DNA of 37,965 bases from Planctomycetota bacterium. Lineage in GTDB: Bacteria; Planctomycetota; Phycisphaerae; Sedimentisphaerales; Anaerohalosphaeraceae. The first letter of the stretch is position 1; the number at the start of each line of letters is the position of its first letter. The stretch lies in contig VGXU01000021.1 in assembly GCA_016873215.1 (NCBI GenBank), forward strand, positions 1 through 37,965, given 5' to 3'. The notes below the pieces were generated by a model that ran no database searches, had not been told where the DNA came from, and saw only the letters and a list, made by a program, of their open reading frames with translations. The position numbers and the translations under genes were made by a program. Below, piece after piece: positions 32,980-37,965 of this stretch.

Positions 32980-34056
32980 ATGAAATTCCAGTATCGACCG
33001 TATCACGAAAGTCAAAAAGGAACCAGCCGGACACGATGGATCTTGCTGGGTCTGGCGGTTGTGATTGTCGGTCTTGTTGTGCTGAACCGGTATCGCCATA
33101 AGTCGGCGCCGGGAGATGAAGCGGCATTAGAGAACAACACCACGATGACGGAAAGTACGGCCGCACCGGCGGCGGTTGAGCAGACTCAACCCGCCGCGAC
33201 ACCCGTGCCAACGGAACAAATGGCCCAGCCATTGACGCCGTCGCCTGCCGTGCAAGCCGCTCCTGAACCCAATCAGACTATTGTCGTGGATAATACCAGC
33301 CCCGAAGCAGCGGCGGTCGTCAAACAGGCGGTGGCGGATATGACCGCCGGGCGAATCATCGCCGCGCGCGACCAATTCAATCGTGCGCTGGATATGAAGT
33401 TGGGCGATACCGTTGGCGGAGAAGTCAAGAAGCGTCTTTCCGAACTGGCGAATCAGTGGCTGTTCGGTAAAACGGTTTATCCCGGCGATACGCTGACGGA
33501 ACTGCATACGGTGCAGTCGGGGGAAGTGCTGGCGATTCTGGCCCGGCGATATAAAGTGCCTCACGAATGTATCGAGAAAATCAACGGCATCATCAACCCG
33601 GAGCGATTGCAGGCCGGGCAGGCGATTAAGGTTGTTCACGGGCCGTTCAGCGCTGTCATCAGTAAAAACAAATTCACCCTCGATTTGTATCTGCAGGGGA
33701 TGTTTGTCCGGCAGTATAAAGTGGGTCTGGGACGGGTGGAGCACGAGACGCCTACCGGGAAATGGCGTGCGTCGGCGGGCGGAAAACTTGTCAAGCCCAC
33801 ATGGACGGACCCTGATACAGGCAGAATCTATCACGGCAATGACCCGGATTATCCGCTGGGTTCGCGATGGATAGCGCTGGAAGGTCTGGAAGGCGCCGCC
33901 AAGGGACGAACAGGTTTTGCGATACATGGGACCAAGGATCCGGAAACCATCGGGACGCGGGCTTCACGCGGGTGTATCCGGCTGTTTAACGGCGATGTGG
34001 TTGAGGTCTATGACCTGATGGAGCCGGGCGTGTCTGAGGTTCTCGTTGTCGAATAA
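32980..34056 (+). CDS. Membrane-anchored LysM/L,D-transpeptidase (YkuD family)
   Basis: After a short basic start the protein has one span (WILLGLAVVIVGLVVLNRY, about 17-35) and a Thr/Pro/Ala-rich linker to about residue 105. A helical segment (AAVVKQAVADMTAGRIIAARDQF) precedes LysM (LHTVQSGEVLAILARRYKVP, about 170-215). The YkuD domain ends with HGTKDPETIGTRASRGCIR, containing the catalytic His and Cys. It would form 3-3 cross-links in peptidoglycan, or attach a protein to it, on the periplasmic side. The ATG at 32980 has GGAGG eight bases upstream, better than 32956 or 32965. Presence of the enzyme implies a peptidoglycan wall. Confidence 0.92.
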   Translation: MKFQYRPYHESQKGTSRTRWILLGLAVVIVGLVVLNRYRHKSAPGDEAALENNTTMTESTAAPAAVEQTQPAATPVPTEQMAQPLTPSPAVQAAPEPNQTIVVDNTSPEAAAVVKQAVADMTAGRIIAARDQFNRALDMKLGDTVGGEVKKRLSELANQWLFGKTVYPGDTLTELHTVQSGEVLAILARRYKVPHECIEKINGIINPERLQAGQAIKVVHGPFSAVISKNKFTLDLYLQGMFVRQYKVGLGRVEHETPTGKWRASAGGKLVKPTWTDPDTGRIYHGNDPDYPLGSRWIALEGLEGAAKGRTGFAIHGTKDPETIGTRASRGCIRLFNGDVVEVYDLMEPGVSEVLVVE

Positions 34057-34095
34057 AAGGCAAAAGAAAAAATGTAAAATCCGCCAGAGGCGGAT
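34055..34095. repeat. Intergenic hairpin element, copy D
   Basis: AAAAGGCAAAAG leads into a perfect 7-bp hairpin, ATCCGCC-AGA-GGCGGAT (34079-34095). It starts at the stop of the L,D-transpeptidase gene and ends 10 bases before the VWA gene start, so the AGGGA ribosome binding site follows it directly. Confidence 0.7.
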
Positions 34096-34105
34096 AGGGA
34101 AATCG

Positions 34106-35014
34106 ATGATTGCACGGAGGGGAAAAATTTGTCTGTCGGCCGTCGGGGCTTCAGTTGCGGTACATCTGGCGCTGCTGGGGGGATTTGTGTCTGTTCATAT
34201 CAGCGCTCCCGCCGAATCAAAACCCACCCTCGGGGCGGTAAGTGTCCAGACGATGGAACGGCATATTGAGGAACCCCTCATCACTCCGAAACCCGAAGTG
34301 AAGACGGAAGACAAGCCGGTTGTTCAGGAGGTCAAGCCGACAGAAGAAATCCCGCAGGTTGTTGATCCCCCCGTTGCGGAAGAAATTCCAGTTCAGCCGC
34401 AGCCGCAATCGCAGCCGGTCGTTGCGCCTGTCAAGGAAACAGTGCCGGTTTCCTCGACGGAAACGGCGGCCGTATCCGGGGCGGAATTTTTCGGTCAGGA
34501 AACGGCGGCGGCGACGGTTTGTTTTGTGGTGGACTGTTCGGGCAGTATGTACGGACGGCGGGAACTGATCGGGCGGCAGTTGAAAGAATGCATTGCGTCG
34601 CTGCGGGATACACAGTCCTTTTATCTGATTTTCTTTATGGATGGCGACAAGCTGCTTGAAAACGGCGAGGGCAGGGCTGTCCTGGCGTCCGGATATGCCA
34701 AAGCGAAGGCGTTTACGATGATTGACCATATTCATCTGGAAGGCCGAACCAACGCCCGGCAGGCGCTGGAGCGGGCGATGAAAATCCGCGACGGCATCGG
34801 CAGGCCGGTGCAGTTGATTTATTTTCTGACCGACGGGTTTGATTTGGAAGAATGTTCCCAGCAGAGTTTTTGCCGGGATATTCAGCGGTTGCGGAACCGA
34901 AATGCCCCATCGACGGTGATTCATACGATAGGACTTTGGACGCAGCTGCAGGATGAAAAAATACTCCAGACCATCGCCGAGGCGACCGGCGGGCAATTTA
35001 TCCATGTAGAATAA
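34106..35014 (+). CDS. TonB-like anchored von Willebrand factor A protein
   Basis: The 302-residue protein has a basic N-terminus, one span (LSAVGASVAVHLALLGGFVSV, about 10-30), and a long Pro/Glu/Val-rich stretch to about 125, like the periplasmic rod of TonB. In place of a TonB C-terminal domain there is a VWA fold: FVVDCSGSMYG holds the DxSxS MIDAS site, with FFMDGDK and FLTDGFD as later strands. The ATG at 34106 has AGGGA five bases upstream; the longer frame runs through a repeat element. ExbB and ExbD follow 25 bases downstream, suggesting a proton-powered VWA protein in the cell envelope. Confidence 0.85.
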   Translation: MIARRGKICLSAVGASVAVHLALLGGFVSVHISAPAESKPTLGAVSVQTMERHIEEPLITPKPEVKTEDKPVVQEVKPTEEIPQVVDPPVAEEIPVQPQPQSQPVVAPVKETVPVSSTETAAVSGAEFFGQETAAATVCFVVDCSGSMYGRRELIGRQLKECIASLRDTQSFYLIFFMDGDKLLENGEGRAVLASGYAKAKAFTMIDHIHLEGRTNARQALERAMKIRDGIGRPVQLIYFLTDGFDLEECSQQSFCRDIQRLRNRNAPSTVIHTIGLWTQLQDEKILQTIAEATGGQFIHVE

Positions 35015-35039
35015 CGACTCACGAAAAGGAATTGCATTT

Positions 35040-35864
35040 ATGGATTACACAGCCGCAATCAGATGGGACGAACTATCGCAGACGTATTTTGCGCAGTATT
35101 TCGTGTCCGGCGGACCGATTGTCTGGTTTATTTTGCTGCCGATGTCTGTGATCGCGGTTTATTTTATTGCGGAGCTGAGTATTACGATTCGGCGTAAAAA
35201 GCTTCTGCCGGCCAACATTGGTTTGGAAATCGCGATGGCGGCGGCGCGGCACGGCGTTGAAACCATCCCGGCGCGTTTTGGGAAGAAGCCGGATTTTGTC
35301 AGCCGGGCGATATGTGCCGTATTTGAAAAGACGCGAAAGATGACGCCGTCGATTTCGCTGATGAGTCAAATCGCCGCTGAAAGTCTGCAGGAGCAGGGCA
35401 TGAAGCTGCTGCGGAAGAATGAATGGTGCAATCTGCTTGGCGCCGTTGCCCCGATGGTGGGTCTGTTCGGCACGGTTTGCGGAATGATTGACGCGTTTAA
35501 TCAACTGGGAATTGCTGCGGGGCAGCCCCGGCCGGCTCAACTGGCGTCCGCTATTTCCGTGGCCCTGGTGACGACGTTCTGGGGGCTGCTGATTGCGATA
35601 CCGTGCCTCTTTGTCCATGGAGTATTCCGTACCCGAATCGAAAGTTTGACGGCCGAAGCGGCGGTGGAGGTCGAAACGCTGCTGGAACGGCTGGGAGAAC
35701 TGCGGACGGCCGGCGAAACCGGCGCTCCTGTCGTAAAAGAGCGGGTCGGGCCGACGCAAGCGGTCGCTCAAAAAATGACGGAAGCGACGATTTCGCGTCC
35801 GGTCAAACCGCGGCCAAACCTATTGCAGGTTCCCGGACGCATGGAAGTCCCGGTGAAAAAATGA
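35040..35864 (+). CDS. MotA/TolQ/ExbB proton channel family protein
   Basis: The 274-residue protein has three spans: GPIVWFILLPMSVIAVYFIA (about 23-42), GAVAPMVGLFGTVCGMIDAF (about 134-153) and ISVALVTTFWGLLIAIPCLF (about 172-191). The large cytoplasmic loop between spans one and two is standard for ExbB/TolQ. Together with ExbD it should form the proton-motive-force motor of a TonB or Tol-type system. An AGGA lies before the ATG, and its end overlaps the ExbD start (ATGA). The C-terminal extension of about 80 residues is charged and of unknown role. Confidence 0.92.
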   Translation: MDYTAAIRWDELSQTYFAQYFVSGGPIVWFILLPMSVIAVYFIAELSITIRRKKLLPANIGLEIAMAAARHGVETIPARFGKKPDFVSRAICAVFEKTRKMTPSISLMSQIAAESLQEQGMKLLRKNEWCNLLGAVAPMVGLFGTVCGMIDAFNQLGIAAGQPRPAQLASAISVALVTTFWGLLIAIPCLFVHGVFRTRIESLTAEAAVEVETLLERLGELRTAGETGAPVVKERVGPTQAVAQKMTEATISRPVKPRPNLLQVPGRMEVPVKK

Positions 35865-36319
35865 AGATTTTTCTTTCGAGGCAGGAAACCGTAGGTTTCG
35901 ATATGACGCCGCTGATCGACGTGGTGTCATTGCTGATTATCTTTTTTATGCTGGTTTTTCAATTTTGCGCCGCCGAGCTGTTTGAAGTCCAGGTGCCGGA
36001 TAAAATTGTCAATGCGGACGCTTCGGCTTCGCAGGCCGGGTCATGGATGACGATTACCGTGATGCAAAAGGACGGCAAAATTTGTTATGCGGCAGGGGCG
36101 GATATTCTGCCTGGCGATGAGCCGGCGCTGCTGGAAAAGATGATTGTCTCGGCGATTGACAGCCGTACACACCAGGCGGGACAGGAAAAGACGGTTTGCC
36201 TTCGATGCGATAAGCAGGTCGCGTTTGAAAACATACGTCCCGTTCTGGCGGGTATCGCCCAAAGCGACGCCAAAAAAATCCAGTGGGCCGTCACACAGAA
36301 CGATTCAACGGTCGAATAA
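35861..36319 (+). CDS. ExbD/TolR-type biopolymer transport protein
   Basis: The 152-residue protein has the ExbD start FDMTPLIDVVSLLIIFFMLVF, a single span carrying the key Asp of the proton path, and a small periplasmic domain. The frame stays open from 35603, but ATG 35861 overlapping the ExbB stop is clearly the start. It is the last gene of the VWA-ExbB-ExbD set and is followed by a hairpin with a T-run. Confidence 0.9.
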   Translation: MKIFLSRQETVGFDMTPLIDVVSLLIIFFMLVFQFCAAELFEVQVPDKIVNADASASQAGSWMTITVMQKDGKICYAAGADILPGDEPALLEKMIVSAIDSRTHQAGQEKTVCLRCDKQVAFENIRPVLAGIAQSDAKKIQWAVTQNDSTVE

Positions 36320-36339
36320 ACTCCCGTCGGCAGCTTTTA

Positions 36340-36440
36340 ACCCTGAGCCTGTCGAAGGAGAAGAATCCCTTCCATTCCAAATCTCAATCATCAATCGTCA
36401 ATCGAAAATCGTCAATTTTACGTGGGCAATGCCCACTTTT
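36340..36440. repeat. Compound intergenic repeat with terminator-like hairpin
   Basis: Three dispersed motifs are stacked after exbD. CCCTGAGCCTGTCGAAGGAG lies near 36343. The AATCG-rich 20-mer at 36392-36411 is shared with 14573-14592. GTGGGC-AAT-GCCCAC (36422-36436) is followed by TTTT. The last could act as a terminator for exbD. Confidence 0.6.
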
Positions 36441-36513
36441 CTGTGAACCCTTTGCCCAAAAAAGCCGATAATACATTACAGAGGCCAATAAAAACGCTTT
36501 TTATGAAGGCAAT

Positions 36514-37200
36514 ATGAACGCTAAAATCCTTATCGTCGATGACCAGAAAGACCTGCTCGACCTGCTCACGATGAGCCTGTCGCCGGAAGGCTACCAGGTC
36601 CGGACCGCCCTCAACGCCGCCGAGGCCATCAGCGCAATCAGGCTCCAGAAGCCCGACCTCATCCTGCTCGACATCCTTCTGCCCGATATCTCCGGCGTCC
36701 GCCTCACCACACGGCTCAAAAACGACGCCGAAACCGCTGACATCCCCGTTATTCTGCTGACCGCCAAGGACAGCGAAACCGATATCATCGTCGGCCTCAG
36801 CGTCGGCGCAGACGACTACATCACAAAGCCCTTCAGCATCAAGGTCCTCCTCGCCCGTATGGAAGCCGTACTCCGCAGGGCCTACCCGCAGTCCAAAGAC
36901 GTCAAACAGGTTATCTCCTCCGGCCTCGTCCGCATTTTTCCCGCCGCCCGGCAGGTCTTCGTCGAAGGCCAGCCCGTCGAACTCACCGGCGCCGAATTCG
37001 CCATCCTCATGGCCCTCATCAATGCCAATGGGACGGTATTATCCCGCGACGAACTCGGCAAGACCCTGCAAAACTCACCCGACGCCGGCGGCAGCGAACG
37101 CGTCGTCGATGTCCACGTCGCCGCGCTGCGTAAAAAGCTCGGCAAGGCCCGCAATTTCGTCAAAACCATCCACGGCCAGGGCTATCGCGCCGTACTGTAA
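36514..37200 (+). CDS. OmpR/PhoB-family response regulator (orphan)
   Basis: The 228-residue protein has a receiver domain (residues 1-120) with acidic pocket DDQ at 10-12, phospho-Asp in LILLDILLPDISG near 53, the Thr switch in ILLTAKDS and Lys in YITKPFS. A winged-helix DNA-binding domain (about 130-228) ends SERVVDVHVAALRKKLGKARNFVKTIHGQGYRAV, shown here as its known block, typical of OmpR. No histidine kinase gene is present in the window. Codons end strongly in C (CTC, GCC, ATC), unlike the neighbours that favour CTG and GCG, so its origin or expression may differ. Target genes are unknown. Confidence 0.93.
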   Translation: MNAKILIVDDQKDLLDLLTMSLSPEGYQVRTALNAAEAISAIRLQKPDLILLDILLPDISGVRLTTRLKNDAETADIPVILLTAKDSETDIIVGLSVGADDYITKPFSIKVLLARMEAVLRRAYPQSKDVKQVISSGLVRIFPAARQVFVEGQPVELTGAEFAILMALINANGTVLSRDELGKTLQNSPDAGGSERVVDVHVAALRKKLGKARNFVKTIHGQGYRAVL

Positions 37201-37331
37201 TTGGCTTAATGGGTTTGTTTGGGTTTGCTTTGATTTTGCGTTTTTGAGACTAGTCCTTTCTTTGTAATAAGTTATCGATTTTTGAAATGGGTTTGTTTTT
37301 CCAAAAAATGATGGTGAACCATTTTTTGGAT

Positions 37332-37426
37332 ATCAAAAATCAAAGTGCAAAAATCAAAATTAAGGAGTCGGCAGGGCCGACGGCTGAAATAAGCGGATTC
37401 CTCACCCGCAAGGGGTTCGGAACGAC
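37332..37426. repeat. Intergenic hairpin element, copy E
   Basis: An A-rich lead (AAAATCAAAATTAAGGA) precedes GTCGGC-AGG-GCCGAC (37367-37381), then AAATAAGCGGATTCCTCACC and AAGGGGTTCGGAACGAC. The layout matches copy C closely in the second half, which shares GGGGTTCGGAA. Confidence 0.65.
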
Positions 37427-37575
37427 GGGCAAGATGCACAGTTTTGCTGCGCGAGTTCGCGGGTTGCAAGTGGTTTGCCATGATGAGTTTAACGGATTTT
37501 GCAGTCATTGGTTTTTTCATATTTGGGTTATAAATGGGTTTATATTGGGTTTTTAGGAGCAGTTTTTTGACCCCT

Positions 37576-37619
37576 CTTTGCAGTGGATGCGCGCGGCATC
37601 CGCGAGATGCCTTGCAAAG
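37576..37619. repeat. Nested stem-loop
   Basis: An outer 7-bp pair CTTTGCA/TGCAAAG (37576-37582 and 37613-37619) encloses an inner perfect hairpin GGATGC-GCGCG-GCATCC (37585-37601). It abuts hairpin element F. Confidence 0.5.
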
Positions 37620-37621
37620 GC

Positions 37622-37670
37622 AAAAGGTAAAAGTAAAAAGGCAAAAATATTGTCGGCCTGCGGCCGGGCT
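37622..37670. repeat. Intergenic hairpin element, copy F
   Basis: AAAAAGGCAAAAATATTG leads into CGGCC-TGC-GGCCG (37654-37666). It has the lead and first hairpin of the family but no recognisable second hairpin. Confidence 0.6.
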
Positions 37671-37965
37671 GAATTATAAAATTACTATGACACGTCATAC
37701 TCCTTTCTGAGGCGCAAAATAAGCGTCTCCTATATGGGCTGGAATTGCGTGGCGGTGTCGAAAATTCGTGATTTTTGGGGAGCGGGAAAGCCGTAAGTCT
37801 TTATGGCGAAACGAGTTAAGAATTTATGGGATTTTTAGGAATAGCAGGATAGTGCAATCGCAATTGTGTTGAAATAACATAAACCACAGATTGACGCAGA
37901 TTTACACAGAGAGAAAAAAGGGAGAAGGCAAGAGACAAAAGGTATGTAGATATACAGGTATGGGG

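Larger units (their letters stand above)
37201..37965. other. Gene-free tail packed with repeat elements
   Basis: No believable gene is seen; an 89-codon frame at 37287-37556 is built from repeat sequence. The stretch holds GGGTTTG-rich runs (near 37209-37230, 37289, 37525-37555), a perfect AT-rich inverted repeat CCAAAAAATG/CATTTTTTGG (37301-37310 and 37320-37329), hairpin elements E and F, a nested stem (37576-37619), and near 37884 the dispersed motif CCACAGATTGACGCAGATTT. Confidence 0.6.

Noticed and set aside
37287-37556. 89-codon frame after the response regulator
   Set aside because: Its codons run through hairpin element E and T-rich repeat sequence, so the open frame is a by-product of the repeats.
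1-37965. tRNA, rRNA, CRISPR and transposon search by eye
   Set aside because: No cloverleaf with a T-loop match outside coding genes, no regularly spaced direct repeats and no transposase motifs were found.

Overview
The window looks like a chromosomal segment of a Gram-negative anaerobe, most likely a planctomycete of the class Phycisphaerae. This is inferred from gene content. The pointers are several BamB/PQQ-like beta-propellers with a WPxxRGPxxDG entry motif, a secreted protein ending in a dockerin-like double Ca-loop, a prepilin with an AFTLIELLVVIAI leader, a lipid A-type acyltransferase, many genes without a clear Shine-Dalgarno, and abundant short palindromic intergenic repeats. No rRNA, tRNA, CRISPR array, transposase or phage gene was seen.

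Layout. (1) Positions 1-7672 are housekeeping: a small unknown gene, a YkgJ-type Cys-cluster protein, an LpxL-like acyltransferase, a divergent exported Spy/CpxP-like protein, argH, a cold-shock gene with a long leader, and ileS on the minus strand. (2) Positions 7673-27638 form a 20 kb run of plus-strand genes. It opens with a GT4 glycosyltransferase, an ABC ATPase and an FtsX-type permease joined by 4-bp overlaps. Next comes a redox block: BamB-like propeller, membrane-anchored NHL propeller, Cys-rich mini-membrane protein, Tat-type polyferredoxin (NapG-like), NapH-like membrane Fe-S protein, membrane-anchored propeller, a HydC-HydB (NuoE-NuoF) fusion, and a NuoG/GltD-like FAD protein that has lost its NAD(P)H domain. 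A double propeller split by a -1 frame change, a dockerin-tailed exported protein and a prepilin close the run. (3) Positions 27628-30467 (minus strand) hold a GDP-L-fucose module: gmd, a cytidylyltransferase-cupin fusion, and fcl. (4) Positions 30983-36319 (plus strand) hold rarA, 5-formyl-THF cyclo-ligase, a LysM L,D-transpeptidase, a TonB-like VWA protein, ExbB and ExbD. (5) An orphan OmpR-type response regulator with strongly C-ending codons follows, then about 765 bases with no convincing gene but many repeat elements.

The most interesting system is the redox block. A cytoplasmic NADH/FMN/Fe-S module lacking any hydrogenase, formate dehydrogenase or NADPH domain is encoded beside a NapGH-like membrane/periplasmic Fe-S relay and several extracytoplasmic propellers. 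I infer a membrane-linked NADH oxidoreductase delivering electrons to, or taking them from, an unknown envelope partner. The second theme is a family of six hairpin-bearing intergenic elements whose stems vary in a compensated way.
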